A stretch of 64,000 nt of DNA from contig NZ_AOLN01000010.1 of NCBI RefSeq assembly GCF_000337815.1, positions 157,794 through 221,793 on the forward strand. The letters run 5' to 3'. Under the pieces are notes generated by a model that made no database searches, was not told the origin of the DNA, and was given only the letters and a program-made list of their open reading frames with translations. Position numbers and translations under genes: made by a program. Each line of letters opens with the position of its first letter. Positions within the stretch are counted from its first letter, which is position 1. This DNA is from Haloferax mucosum ATCC BAA-1512 (GTDB taxonomy: Archaea > Halobacteriota > Halobacteria > Halobacteriales > Haloferacaceae). Shown here in pieces: positions 41,811 to 51,294 of the stretch.

Positions 41811-42341
41811 TCAGATAGTCAGCGATTCACTCGTGAATAACCAACCCATGCTGGATGAACACGTCGAACTCCCGCTGATGCTCTCTTCGAAGTGCATATT
41901 GTGTTCCTGTTCGCGTTTGGTGCAGGTCTTGACTCTGGTATAGACGTGTGATTCGTTGTTTTTGAGGTCCTCGACGATGTAGAACGTGACGTTACCCGGC
42001 GTCCACGCTTCGACTGTGGTCGTTACCGTCTCGCCGTGCTCGACGGTAATCTGCTGTCTCGGAACGCCCTCGTCGGCCAGCGTCACGTTTCGAAACTCGC
42101 CGGGCCAGACTAACCGTGACAGCGTCGCGCGTCTTCGCTCGCCGTCTTCTGTAGTGACCATGAAGTTCGTGACCATCGCCCTCTCCGCGCTTTCGACGGT
42201 GTACGCCTTCACTCGGTACGTCGTGTTATCGTCGTTTTCGACCGTCAACTTCGGCGGCGAGTCGATTACCGCGCCAGCGACGATAGAGAGACCGCTGAGG
42301 AGGACGAGTGCGGCGAGAACGGTCGCCGTTCGAGAGACCAT
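41811..42341 (-). CDS. Secreted/anchored haloarchaeal protein, unrecognised
   Basis: 176 residues from ATG 42341 (MVSRTATVLAALVLLSGLSI). A T-rich TTTTATTTT stretch near 42367 stands about 26 bases before that ATG, which fits a leaderless start; an ATG at 42362 is the alternative. A single N-terminal hydrophobic segment is followed by a beta-rich domain (YRVKAYTVESAERAMVTNFM, TLADEGVPRQQITVEHGETV) with late Cys residues (KTCTKREQEHN, SSTCSSS). Function unknown. Confidence 0.65.
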   Translation of the reverse strand: MVSRTATVLAALVLLSGLSIVAGAVIDSPPKLTVENDDNTTYRVKAYTVESAERAMVTNFMVTTEDGERRRATLSRLVWPGEFRNVTLADEGVPRQQITVEHGETVTTTVEAWTPGNVTFYIVEDLKNNESHVYTRVKTCTKREQEHNMHFEESISGSSTCSSSMGWLFTSESLTI

Positions 42342-42389
42342 AGCCGATACCGTGGTCGCCATGAAAATAAAACTGACACTTCATCGTCC

Positions 42390-43568
42390 CTATCTCGCAC
42401 CGTAATCGACTGGGTTGGCCTCCTCGGTCTCGGTCTCGGTCGATTCGAACCTTTCGTCCCCGATTTCGACCGGTTTGGACGTTTCGTCCCTGGCTTCGAC
42501 CGGTTCGGACGTTTCGGTTCCGGATTCAGCTGATTCGACCGCCTCGACGTAGTGACACCGAGACGCTCCGCTCCGGGAGTCGGTAAACGCCGGATGCGAC
42601 TCCTCGCACCGAGTGTCCGCGTACGAACACCGCGGATGAAACGGACACCCCGACGGTCGGTTTTCCGGATTCGGCGGGTCGCCCGGAAGTGGTTCCGGCG
42701 GCGCATCCATCGGGTTATCGCTCGGGATGGCGCGAACTAACGCCTCCGTATAGGGGTGGCTCGGCCGTTCGAACACCGACTGTGCCGGGCCGCGCTCGAC
42801 GATTTCGCCGGCATACATGACTGCCAGTCGGTCAGCGAGATAGCGGACCACGTCGAGGTCGTGCGAGATGAACAGATAGCCGACGCCGAACTCCCGTCGA
42901 AAGTCGTCGAGCAGGTTGAGGAGCGTCGCCTGCGTCGCCATATCGAGACCGGAAACGGGTTCGTCGAGGACGATAACGTCGGGGTCGTGGGCGAGTGCTC
43001 GCGCGATAGCGACGCGCTGGAGTTGCCCACCCGAAAGCGCGCCCGGATACCGACCGGCGACCTTCGGGTCGAGGTTGACGCTCCGCAGGAGTGATTCGAC
43101 CCCGCCGGTCCGAACGTCATTTTCCGACGCGGCCGGTCCGAGAGACTCTTCGATCGACCGCCGAATCGTCCATCGTGAATCGAAGCTCTCGCGGGTATTT
43201 TGAAAGACCACCCCGATACGACGGCATTGTGTTCCCGACCGTTCAGTATAGTCTCCAACAGGGGTTCCATCGAGCAAAACCGCTCCGTTGTCCGGCTCTA
43301 ACTGCCCGGTGACGAGTTTTGCGAGCGTCGATTTGCCACACCCGGACTCGCCCACCAGACCGACGGCTTCGCCTCGGCCGACAGTCAGCGAGACGCCACA
43401 AACCGCCCTTGCGGCCGCGTTTTCGTCTCGCCGCAGTACCCGGTTCAGTATCGAACGCTCTGTCGCAAACGCCTTTTCGACGTCTCGGAGTTCGACGACA
43501 GGTGCGGTGTCCGCGGCACTGCCATCAGTCCGCTCTCGGTTTGCATCTCGTGTTTCGCCCGAACTCAT
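42390..43568 (-). CDS. dppF: Dipeptide/oligopeptide ABC importer ATP-binding protein (DppF type)
   Basis: 392 residues. Walker A GLVGESGCGKSTL, signature LSGGQLQRVAIARAL, Walker B VIVLDEPVSGLD and H-loop LFISHDLDVVR are present. After HPYTEALVRAIPS comes the oligopeptide-type C-terminal domain with GCPFHPRCSYADTRC. The last ~55 residues are an acidic low-complexity tail made from a 30-base tandem repeat in the DNA (42452-42511). Last gene of the five-gene dpp operon; start overlaps dppD's stop. Confidence 0.9.
   Translation of the reverse strand: MSSGETRDANRERTDGSAADTAPVVELRDVEKAFATERSILNRVLRRDENAAARAVCGVSLTVGRGEAVGLVGESGCGKSTLAKLVTGQLEPDNGAVLLDGTPVGDYTERSGTQCRRIGVVFQNTRESFDSRWTIRRSIEESLGPAASENDVRTGGVESLLRSVNLDPKVAGRYPGALSGGQLQRVAIARALAHDPDVIVLDEPVSGLDMATQATLLNLLDDFRREFGVGYLFISHDLDVVRYLADRLAVMYAGEIVERGPAQSVFERPSHPYTEALVRAIPSDNPMDAPPEPLPGDPPNPENRPSGCPFHPRCSYADTRCEESHPAFTDSRSGASRCHYVEAVESAESGTETSEPVEARDETSKPVEIGDERFESTETETEEANPVDYGAR
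42452..42511. repeat. 30-bp tandem repeat in the dppF tail
   Basis: Two imperfect 30-base units at 42452-42481 and 42482-42511 (beginning TTTCGTCCC and ending GGACG) give repeated acidic Glu-Pro-Val peptide units near the C-terminus of DppF. Confidence 0.75.
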
Positions 43569-44710
43569 CGTGTTCCCTCGTCGTTCGGCGCGACTTTCTC
43601 GCGGTTCACCTCCGTGTGTGGTTCCGACGGCTGTGTCTCTGCCGCCGACATCGTCGTCTCCGTCTTCCTCTCGATTTTCGCTGAATCATCCGATAACGGT
43701 GCTTCTGAGCAGACGACGCGGTGGTTCTCGCCGCATTCTATCGTCGGCACGTCTCCGTTGTGGCACGCCGGCGTTACGTGGTCGCATCGCTCGGCGAACG
43801 GGCATCCGTCGTGACCACCGAGCGGGTCGGGCGGGCGGCCTTCGAGGGCGGTGACTCGCTCGTCGGCATCGACGTTCCGCGTCGAACACGCGAGGAGCGC
43901 CCGGGTGTAGGGGTGTTCCGGCGTCGTCAGCACGTCTGTGACTGGTCCGGACTCCATCACTTTCCCGCCGTACATGACAATCACTCGGTCGCAGGTCTGT
44001 GCGATGACGCCGATATCGTGTGAAATCAGTAGTATGCCGAGTTCTCGCTCGTCGCGGAGCGTTCGGAGTCGATCGAGGATTTCGGCTTGGGTCGTGGTGT
44101 CAAGTGCGGTCGTGGGTTCGTCGGCGACCAGCAAATCTGGGTCGCTCGCAAGCGCAATCGCAAGCACGGCACGTTGTCGAATGCCGCCGGAAAACTCGTG
44201 TGGATACCCCGAGGACCGATGTTCGGGGTTCGGGATGTCCAATTGGTCCATCAACTCGACGGCGCGTTCGTGCGCATCCGTCCACGCCGAGCGATTCCGG
44301 AACAGCGGGACGTTGAGGTAGTCGAGGAGTCGCTGTGACCCGTCCGTGTCGTGTATCCGGACCGCCTCGGCGACCTGCTCGCCGACGGAAAAAACCGGGT
44401 TGAGCGTCTCTGCGGGGTCCTGAAAGACCATCGAGACGCTGTCGCCTCGAATTCGCCGAAGCGTTGAATCTGTGGCGTCGGTCAGGTCCACCCCGTCCAG
44501 CGCAATCGTTCCGGCGGCGATTCGTCCCGGGTCTTCGACTCTGAGTATCGACCGAGCGGTGACGGACTTCCCGCTTCCGCTTTCGCCGACGATACCGACG
44601 ATTTCTCCGCGTTCGACGGTAAGGGACACGCCGTCAACCGCGTGGACGGTTCCGCTGTCGGTGCCAAATTGCGTGTGTAAGTCTTCGATACGGAGTAGTG
44701 GGTCTGTCAT
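43565..44710 (-). CDS. dppD: Dipeptide/oligopeptide ABC importer ATP-binding protein (DppD type)
   Basis: 381 residues. Walker A GIVGESGSGKSVT, signature FSGGIRQRAVLAIAL, Walker B DLLVADEPTTALD and H-loop LLISHDIGVIA are in order. The C-terminus has the CPFAERCDHVTPAC motif. Start overlaps the dppC stop by four bases, stop overlaps dppF's start. Paired with DppF as the two ATPases of one importer; peptides or nickel are possible substrates. Confidence 0.93.
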   Translation of the reverse strand: MTDPLLRIEDLHTQFGTDSGTVHAVDGVSLTVERGEIVGIVGESGSGKSVTARSILRVEDPGRIAAGTIALDGVDLTDATDSTLRRIRGDSVSMVFQDPAETLNPVFSVGEQVAEAVRIHDTDGSQRLLDYLNVPLFRNRSAWTDAHERAVELMDQLDIPNPEHRSSGYPHEFSGGIRQRAVLAIALASDPDLLVADEPTTALDTTTQAEILDRLRTLRDERELGILLISHDIGVIAQTCDRVIVMYGGKVMESGPVTDVLTTPEHPYTRALLACSTRNVDADERVTALEGRPPDPLGGHDGCPFAERCDHVTPACHNGDVPTIECGENHRVVCSEAPLSDDSAKIERKTETTMSAAETQPSEPHTEVNREKVAPNDEGTR

Positions 44711-45594
44711 AGCTCTCCGAGTTGTGCCGACTGCGTCGGCGAGAGTGCGTCTCTGAGACTATCGCCGAGGAGGTTGAACCCGAAGACGGTGAGCATTATC
44801 AGGACGCCGGGGGCGTTGACGAGCCACCACGCCTCGCGTAGGTGGTTGCGACCCGATGCGAGCATCGTCCCCCACTCGGGCGTCGGCGGTTGCGCGCCCA
44901 ACCCGAGGAACGAAAGCCCGGCGGTTCCGAGGATGACACCGCCGATATCGAGCGTTGCGAGCACGACGACCGGGGCGATTGCGTTCGGAACCAGGTGACG
45001 CGCGACGACGTGCGTCCGCGACCGGCCGAGCAAGCGCGCGGCGGTCACGAACTCGCGTTCTCGAAGCGAGAGCACGCTACTTCGGACCAGTCGCGCGTAG
45101 GACGCCCACCCGACGACTGCCAACGCGAGCATGACGTTCACGAGACTCGGGCCGAGAATCCCGGCGATGACGAGCGCGAGGATGATACCGGGGAATGCGA
45201 GAAGCGTGTCCACGAGTCGCATCAGTGCCTCATCGACCCACCCGCCGGCGTAGCCAGCGAGGAGTCCGACGAGCGTCCCCACGACGAGTCTGACGGCTGT
45301 CACAGCGGCGGCGACGCCGAGCGAGAGCCGCGCCCCGTGGAGCAGTCGCGTGAGCACGTCTCGGCCGAGTTGGTCGGTACCAAGCGGATGCTCTGCAGAC
45401 GGGGCCTCAAGTCGGTGTTGCAAGTCTTGTTCGGCCGGGTCGTACGGGGATAGTGTCGGCCCGAACGTCGCAATGACGAGCAACGCGAGAACGATTCCAG
45501 CGCCGACCTGCGTGAGTCGGTTCGATGGCATCGCATCGCGCCATCGCGGACGCCCGCCGGCGGGTGCCGCCTTGGGGGCTGGTTCTCGGCTCAC
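44707..45594 (-). CDS. dppC: Dipeptide-type ABC importer permease (DppC)
   Basis: 295 residues with six membrane segments. After HPLGTDQLGRDVLTRLLHGA comes the core and the EAA-like motif AARLLGRSRTHVVARHLVPN and the closing GLSFLGLGAQPPTPEWGTML motif of DppC/OppC. Overlaps dppB's stop and dppD's start by four bases each. Confidence 0.93.
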   Translation of the reverse strand: MSREPAPKAAPAGGRPRWRDAMPSNRLTQVGAGIVLALLVIATFGPTLSPYDPAEQDLQHRLEAPSAEHPLGTDQLGRDVLTRLLHGARLSLGVAAAVTAVRLVVGTLVGLLAGYAGGWVDEALMRLVDTLLAFPGIILALVIAGILGPSLVNVMLALAVVGWASYARLVRSSVLSLREREFVTAARLLGRSRTHVVARHLVPNAIAPVVVLATLDIGGVILGTAGLSFLGLGAQPPTPEWGTMLASGRNHLREAWWLVNAPGVLIMLTVFGFNLLGDSLRDALSPTQSAQLGEL

Positions 45595-46541
45595 GCCGTG
45601 TCACCCTTGAGGTCGATTCGAGGGTCGAGCCGGCGGTACGTCAAATCGACCGCGAAGTTCGTCACGACGAAGATGACGCCGATGAGGAGCGTCACACCCT
45701 GAACGATTGGGTAGTCGCGCGCGAAAATCGCGTCCACCAGCAACGTCCCGAGTCCCGGCCGCTGGAAGACGACCTCGACGACGACGGCACCATTGAGGAC
45801 GTAGCTCAACTGGAGTCCGATAATCGTCACGACGGGGACGAGCGCGTTTCGGAGCGCGTGTTTGTAGACGACGATTCGTTCGCGTAGTCCCTTCGACTGC
45901 GCCGTCTGGATGTACGCGGCATCGAGCGCGTCGAGCATCGCCGTTCGAACCAACCGGGTAATGACGGCGGCCATCCCCGACCCGAGCGTCAGCGCCGGGA
46001 GGACGAGATATTCGACGCCGCCCGCGCCGGCGACGGGGAAGATGCCGAGCCAGAGCGAACAGACGATAATGAGCAGGAATCCGAGCCAGAAGTTCGGCAT
46101 CGAGACGCCGACGAGTGACCCGAACTGCGCCGCGTAGTCGGCTCGGCTCTCGGGGTTGACCGCGCTTACGATGCCGGCGGGGACCGCGATTGCGACCGCG
46201 ACGAGCATCGATGCGACCGCGAGTTCGATCGTGTTCGGCAACCGCTGGACGATCATCGCACTCACCGACTGGTCGCTGTAGTACGACTGGCCGAGGTCGC
46301 CTTGTACCACGCCGCCCATCCAGCGAGCGTATTGGACGACAAACGGGTCGTCGAGTCCGTTCGCCGCCCGAAACTGCTCGACGGCCGCTGGCGTGGGAGT
46401 CTGTCCACCCATCTGCTGTGTCAGTATCGTCCGCGCCGGGTCGCCGGGCGTGACGAATATCATCCCGTACGTGAGAAGTGAGACGCCGAGAAGCACGACA
46501 GCCATCGCTCCCAGCCGTCTGCAGACGTACCGACTACTCAT
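45591..46541 (-). CDS. dppB: Dipeptide-type ABC importer permease (DppB)
   Basis: 316 residues, six membrane segments. GDPARTILTQQMGGQTPTPA and AANGLDDPFVVQYARWMGGV are the DppB/OppB opening motifs; AAYIQTAQSKGLRERIVVYK is the EAA loop. It comes 76 bases after the substrate-binding protein gene in the same direction, then dppC overlaps it. Confidence 0.93.
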   Translation of the reverse strand: MSSRYVCRRLGAMAVVLLGVSLLTYGMIFVTPGDPARTILTQQMGGQTPTPAAVEQFRAANGLDDPFVVQYARWMGGVVQGDLGQSYYSDQSVSAMIVQRLPNTIELAVASMLVAVAIAVPAGIVSAVNPESRADYAAQFGSLVGVSMPNFWLGFLLIIVCSLWLGIFPVAGAGGVEYLVLPALTLGSGMAAVITRLVRTAMLDALDAAYIQTAQSKGLRERIVVYKHALRNALVPVVTIIGLQLSYVLNGAVVVEVVFQRPGLGTLLVDAIFARDYPIVQGVTLLIGVIFVVTNFAVDLTYRRLDPRIDLKGDTA

Positions 46542-46617
46542 GGGCGTTCTGCCGACCGGGTCTGTCCGGCAAATGCGGGCGTTTTTGCACCGGTGCGTGC
46601 TCGTCTTCGGGCATGTT

Positions 46618-48147
46618 TTATTTTCGCTCGAGAGTGGACCAACCGAGCATTTTGCCGATTGGGTGGCCGTCGATTCCAGAGACGTTCGACTGTCGGCCGA
46701 GCACGTGTTCGTTGTAGTACAGTGGAATGATGGCGCCGGTGTTGACGACGCGCTTCTGTACCTCGCCGTAGTGCTCGCGCTTTTCTGCCATCGTTTCGGC
46801 TCGGTACCCGTCTTCGATGAGGCGGTCGACTTCGGGACCGGGGTTGTAGACGCCGGTTCCGTTTCGCTCGTGTAGCTTCCGGTTGTCGCTTCCGTCGGAG
46901 TGGAACATCGCCCGAATGAGATAGTCGCAGGCGGCGCTGTTCGACCCGAATCCGACGAGCGTCAGGTGCGCCTCACCGGCGGTGAACGTGTCGTTGAACG
47001 ACGCCGGGTCAACCTGTCGTATCTTGCTTTCGACGCCGATGTCGGAGAACCAGCCGTTGAGTATCTGTGCAACCGTTCCGTCGTCAGCGTTTTCGCTGTT
47101 GACCAGTATCGAGAGCGTTTCGCCGTCGTACCCCGATTGCTCGACGAGGTCGCGCGCTTTGTCTCTGTCGGGCCCGTAGGTTGGCAGGTCGTCGTGGACC
47201 GCCCACGGAATCACAGACGAAATCGGGCCTCGAGCCGGTTTTCCGATTCCGTTCAGGGCGCTTTTCACGAGTTGCGCTTGATCGACGGCCCAGTTGAGCG
47301 CCTGTCGAAGCAGTTCGTCGTCTGTCGGCGATTTGTAGAGGTTCACCGCGACGAGTCCTGCAGAGGGTGTCAGTTGCGTTTCGATTGCCGTCTCCGAGGC
47401 GTCGTCAACTGACGTCGCTCTGCTCTTCGGAATCGTCTGTGCCACGTCGATAGAGCCTTTTTCGAGGGAGAGAAGCCGCGTGTTGGGGTCCTCAATCCAT
47501 TTGAACGTGAGTTCCGAGGGCCGCTCGGCATCGTCTCGATAGCCCTCGTATGGGGTGAGTGTCACCGATTTCTGGGATTCGACGTTCGTCACCCGAAACG
47601 GTCCAGTCCCGACCGGTGTGTCAGTCGCGTCGGGGTGTTGGATGCCGAAGTAGTTGTGCGAAATCGTCCCGGGGAACGCCGGAAACGGCTCAGTCGTCTG
47701 GAACCTGACCGTCCCTTCGTCGACGACCGTCACGCCGTCGGGTTCGACGCCAATCCAGCCGGGGACCCACGACCACTGTTCGAAGACACGGGTGAACGAA
47801 TCGACGACTGCGCTCGCAGTCAGCGGGTCGCCGTTGTGGAAGGTCACACCGTCTCGAAGCGAGAACTCCCACGTGGTCTCGTCGACGGCTTCCCACTCGG
47901 TTGCGAGCAATGGCTCGGTTTGCATCTCGTCTGTGACGCCGACGAGCGGTTCGAATACGTGCGTGAAATACGGTGTGATGCCGTTGTACACGTCCCACTT
48001 TTCGCGCGTCGGGTCGCGCTCGAGCGCCACGGTGAAAGCGTCGTTCGCGTCCGATTCGGTTTGCGAACTACTGCACCCCGCGACGAGACCCGCAGTTCCC
48101 ACGGCGAGACCACCGAGGAACTGTCGCCTCGAACACGGCCTACGCAT
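46618..48147 (-). CDS. dppA: Dipeptide-type ABC importer substrate-binding lipoprotein (DppA)
   Basis: 509 residues from ATG 48147. MRRPCSRRQFLGGLAVGTAG followed by LVAGC is a Tat signal with lipobox. The body matches extracellular binding proteins of family 5: DEPLVGVTDEMQTEPLLATE-like opening (FEPLVGVTDEMQTEPLLATE), FSLRDGVTFHNGDPLTASAV, FNDTFTAGEAHLTLVGFGSN and YNEHVLGRQSNVSGIDGHPI. First gene of the operon A-B-C-D-F. The alternative ATG at 48171 adds eight residues before the Tat signal. Confidence 0.93.
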   Translation of the reverse strand: MRRPCSRRQFLGGLAVGTAGLVAGCSSSQTESDANDAFTVALERDPTREKWDVYNGITPYFTHVFEPLVGVTDEMQTEPLLATEWEAVDETTWEFSLRDGVTFHNGDPLTASAVVDSFTRVFEQWSWVPGWIGVEPDGVTVVDEGTVRFQTTEPFPAFPGTISHNYFGIQHPDATDTPVGTGPFRVTNVESQKSVTLTPYEGYRDDAERPSELTFKWIEDPNTRLLSLEKGSIDVAQTIPKSRATSVDDASETAIETQLTPSAGLVAVNLYKSPTDDELLRQALNWAVDQAQLVKSALNGIGKPARGPISSVIPWAVHDDLPTYGPDRDKARDLVEQSGYDGETLSILVNSENADDGTVAQILNGWFSDIGVESKIRQVDPASFNDTFTAGEAHLTLVGFGSNSAACDYLIRAMFHSDGSDNRKLHERNGTGVYNPGPEVDRLIEDGYRAETMAEKREHYGEVQKRVVNTGAIIPLYYNEHVLGRQSNVSGIDGHPIGKMLGWSTLERK

Positions 48148-48171
48148 CGAGGCCCTCCACGAAATACACAA

Positions 48172-48639
48172 TCATACCTCGCACACTTGATGCCGCTTAG
48201 AAAACAATTATGGTTTGGTTATTGAAAGTGTGTTTGTTAATGCGGTTTCGGCGGGCAACCGTAAGATATCGTTGGGAGTATATCTCTCACGACGGTGTTA
48301 TCGAGCGTTCTGAAGCACTGCGGTCAATCGCAGTCGCGTTCACAACTGCCAATGTTCGTCGGTAGAACCGCGGTCGCCGGGTTAGTTTATCGACATCGTG
48401 GCTGTGGACTCGAATATCGCGGGTGCATCCAAAATCAGTGTTTCAGTCTACGGCGCACGTTCGCCGTTCGGTACACCGAGCGCATGGAGCGCGAGCGGAG
48501 CACCACCCTCCGTGTTTACTGCCGGTTGAGTCATGTCTAACGCATGGCTACGTGGACGGCTCGGTGTGAACTGCATCGTCTCTACTCGAATACACGCCCG
48601 TTATTCGGCGCGAGGCGAATCCTCGACGGCGGAAATGAC
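48172..48639. other. Gene-free gap upstream of dppA
   Basis: 468 bases between the dppA start and the stop of a small minus-strand gene. The only frame of any length (48295-48540, plus strand) has a Cys/Arg-rich composition unlike a haloarchaeal protein. The dpp promoter should be in the AT-rich 48178-48240. Nothing else seen. Confidence 0.55.
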
Positions 48640-48810
48640 CTAGTCGTCTTCGCCGATGAATCCAATGACGACTCCTAGCACGCCGACGGCGAGTCCAAGA
48701 TTGACGAACAGTTGAAAACTATTTCCACTTTCCTGTACCCAATAAAACCCGCCGAACAGGACGAGTAACAGCGAGAACAACTCGACGAGAATCGCCTTTT
48801 GCACGTTCAT
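48640..48810 (-). CDS. 56-residue two-segment membrane protein
   Basis: MNVQKAILVELFSLLLVLFG at the start and FQLFVNLGLAVGVLGVVIGF near the end form two membrane segments. ATG 48810 is preferred over 48912. Divergent from the next small membrane gene (48900) with an 89-base gap. Function unknown. Confidence 0.65.
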   Translation of the reverse strand: MNVQKAILVELFSLLLVLFGGFYWVQESGNSFQLFVNLGLAVGVLGVVIGFIGEDD

Positions 48811-48899
48811 TACAGCGTCTCGATAGATAGCTGAGCCACTTAGCAGTCTCGATAGATGATATGATAACAAATATATCTTTCCTACAATTCCCTTGGGGT

Positions 48900-49085
48900 A
48901 TGGGTTCCCCACTTTCCAATCCGCTTGTTCACTACGGTATCGGTCTGGTGAGTACTGCAGTTATCCTCCTTATCGCCTTCACGGTCGTCGAGGATAGCAC
49001 CGTTCGATGGCTCATGGTCGGGATTGCGGTCCTCGAACTCGTCGTCACACCGCAGATTCTGAAGCGAGTCGGACACGCGGCATAA
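48900..49085 (+). CDS. 61-residue two-segment membrane protein
   Basis: MGSPLSNPLVHYGIGLVSTA followed by VILLIAFTVVEDSTVRWLMV and GIAVLELVVTPQILKRVGHA: two membrane helices with short loops. ATG 48900 preferred over 48861, which lies in the AT-rich promoter area. Function unknown. Confidence 0.65.
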   Translation: MGSPLSNPLVHYGIGLVSTAVILLIAFTVVEDSTVRWLMVGIAVLELVVTPQILKRVGHAA

Positions 49086-49159
49086 CTCGGTCCTGAGGCG
49101 GAAACGAACTATTAGCTGGCATCTGTCGTCGCGGTGGCTGTGCGTTTTGTTCGTCGTTG

Positions 49160-50047
49160 ATGGTCCCGCAACTGACTCCGGAAAAATTCCACACTCTGGG
49201 AATAACCGTCATGACTCGACACAGTCTCGAAGACTCAACACACGTCGTCCGAGCACGCTCCTCAACCGATATCGGTGACATCCTCGAAAGCTCTTGGCGA
49301 GTTCTCTCTCCACGCGGGACGACGGTTGAAATCACCGTGCAACACGACGGTCCAACTCTCGATGAAAGCGCGCTCGAACCTTTCTCTGTAGTGTGCACCA
49401 TCGCTAGAGACGACCCTCACCGAGATAGCATCACGCTGTCTGCGCCACTACCGGATGTCGTGGCTGTTTTCGATCATATATTCGACTCGTCTCCTTCCGG
49501 TTCGCTTCCATTTACGAGTCTCACAGTCTTGCGTGATGACGAGTGGCTATCTCATTTCACCACCCGGACTACCGATATGGTCGCTTGGCTCAACCTCCCA
49601 GACCGTCGTAACGTCCTCGCTGAGTTACATCGGGAGTTGGCGAACACTAGTGCCATCGTCTGCGAGGAAGAGACCATCGCGTTGTGGCGGGACGGCGAGT
49701 ATTGGTACGAAATTAGGGGTTGCAACCTCTTCCGATACGACTCTCCTCGTGACCTGTCTGCGTTATCCAAGCGACAGCGAGACACCACAGTAACTCACGT
49801 TTCGTACGACCTCATATCCCTAGACGAAATAGCCGTTGAGACGGCGTCTCGAACGCTGTTTCTCTCGTGGGGAACGTACAGTCCACCACGTAAGTTCGAC
49901 CAAATCTTCACGAAAGTACTCGAATGGCTCTTACCAGACCCTCCCACAGAAATTGTATTCACGGACGAAGCGATGTTCGATGTCGCCGTCGAATATCTGC
50001 ACACGATTGTACCCGGCTCGTCCGAGGAGTCCACAGCCCCGACTTAG
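49160..50047 (+). CDS. Soluble protein, unrecognised
   Basis: 295 residues (ATG 49160; an ATG at 49211 is possible). It is alpha/beta mixed, without signal or membrane segments. Distinct stretches are VVRARSSTDIGDILESSWRV, MVAWLNLPDRRNVLAELHRE and ETASRTLFLSWGTYSPPRKF. I do not recognise it. The 3' end overlaps the convergent gene at 50044 by four bases. Confidence 0.65.
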   Translation: MVPQLTPEKFHTLGITVMTRHSLEDSTHVVRARSSTDIGDILESSWRVLSPRGTTVEITVQHDGPTLDESALEPFSVVCTIARDDPHRDSITLSAPLPDVVAVFDHIFDSSPSGSLPFTSLTVLRDDEWLSHFTTRTTDMVAWLNLPDRRNVLAELHRELANTSAIVCEEETIALWRDGEYWYEIRGCNLFRYDSPRDLSALSKRQRDTTVTHVSYDLISLDEIAVETASRTLFLSWGTYSPPRKFDQIFTKVLEWLLPDPPTEIVFTDEAMFDVAVEYLHTIVPGSSEESTAPT

Positions 50048-50751
50048 TGTTCTCCCAACTGTGAGATGCCGTCGGGTCGGTGTCCAACGAAGTGAACGAG
50101 GTACCGGACCGCAATCCCGAGAATCCACCCGCAGAGTGCGATGGGCGTTCCGACCCCCAGTCCGATGAGCGTCGCCACGCCGACGGCGTTGGGCACCGAA
50201 ACCACCGTCGGTCCCCAGTAGTACGTGACTTCGGTTCCGTACCGCGTGACCGCCGCGCCGAAAATCGGCGCACTGACGAGTATCGTCGTCGGAACGATGC
50301 CATTGTTGATTGCCGAACTCACTGCACCGAGTGCGAGGAGGAAGCCGACGCCGAGGAACACCAGTGCCGTCGGGTTCGTCCCGTCCCACGTCCCGAGGGC
50401 CCACTCTTCTAGCGCGTAGTAGCCGAACGTCGAACCAACCCACCACGCCGCCGCGAGCGCGAGTATCGGCGCGACCAGCAGTGCAACCAACGACACGTCT
50501 AGTCGGCGACCGAACAGGATACGTCTCACCGGTCCGGTAACGATATCTTTGATTGGCCCGGAGAATAACTCTCTCGTTCGGTTTAGACCCACTACGGTTA
50601 CGTCGCGGGTACCCTGCCACAGTCGCTTCAGGAGAGTCCCCGACAAAACGACGAGTCGTTTTCCCATTCGGTTGACGAACGCAAGTGCTGCGACGAGGTA
50701 CGCCAGTCCGGTTCCAACCGCAGACCGGACTGTAGAGGTGCTTACTTCCAT
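50044..50751 (-). CDS. Polytopic membrane protein, unrecognised
   Basis: 235 residues. About five membrane segments (GTGLAYLVAALAFVNRMGKR, LVALLVAPILALAAAWWVGS, ALVFLGVGFLLALGAVSSAI, TTILVSAPIFGAAVTRYGTE and GVATLIGLGVGTPIALCGWI) with a basic loop near residue 50. No catalytic motif. Convergent with the gene at 49160. Function unknown. Confidence 0.7.
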   Translation of the reverse strand: MEVSTSTVRSAVGTGLAYLVAALAFVNRMGKRLVVLSGTLLKRLWQGTRDVTVVGLNRTRELFSGPIKDIVTGPVRRILFGRRLDVSLVALLVAPILALAAAWWVGSTFGYYALEEWALGTWDGTNPTALVFLGVGFLLALGAVSSAINNGIVPTTILVSAPIFGAAVTRYGTEVTYYWGPTVVSVPNAVGVATLIGLGVGTPIALCGWILGIAVRYLVHFVGHRPDGISQLGEH

Positions 50752-50856
50752 GTGAGTCCATACACGTGTCTGGCCTAATACAATTACGCTCGCCGAACTG
50801 CCGTAACTGTAGTTGCGGCCTCAGTGAGTGAGTGTCACCGGGACAGCCGCGCGAGG

Positions 50857-51186
50857 TTACCCTTGGGGGTGACTGTTGGTTGCGATGTGCAGTGAGTAAG
50901 CGATGAGCGAGAGTCCGGCGAGTTGGAGGAGGCGGACGACCAATCGGAACACCCACTGATACGTGATTGTCAGATAGAAAAACGACAGTAACCCTTGCCC
51001 GACGACGGCGACGAGATACGTCACGCCGAAGAGAATGACCATTCCGGCGGAGAGATATCGCATCGCCGGTTCGTCGTTTCGGCGCAGGCCACGGTACGCT
51101 TGGTAGCCGATGTAGACGCCGATAATCGCCGACGATGCCGCGGCGACGCCGGTGAGCAGACTGGCGGCCGATTTAATTTCGAGCAT
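50857..51186 (-). CDS. Small membrane protein, DUF7521-like
   Basis: 109 residues from ATG 51186 (MLEIKSAASLLTGVAAASSA). Three membrane segments: IIGVYIGYQAYRGLRRNDEP is the first loop, then YLSAGMVILFGVTYLVAVVG and VFRLVVRLLQLAGLSLIAYS. This pattern (IGYQAYRG followed by basic residues) is what I recall of a haloarchaeal family usually placed beside a winged-helix gene; none is beside it here. The longer frame from 51288 has a non-conserved extension. Confidence 0.65.
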   Translation of the reverse strand: MLEIKSAASLLTGVAAASSAIIGVYIGYQAYRGLRRNDEPAMRYLSAGMVILFGVTYLVAVVGQGLLSFFYLTITYQWVFRLVVRLLQLAGLSLIAYSLHIATNSHPQG

Positions 51187-51294
51187 AGGACACCCCGCTC
51201 CGAAACGCGGTACGTGTGTTCGGGTTCGGACTGCCTCCAGTACCATCGGAACCGTCTCTTCTCTCGATACTACCGCCGAGTGCACCACTACTCT

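Noticed and set aside
48295..48540. 81-codon plus-strand frame
   Set aside because: Cys/Arg-rich, no conserved look, no promoter-like sequence ahead of it.
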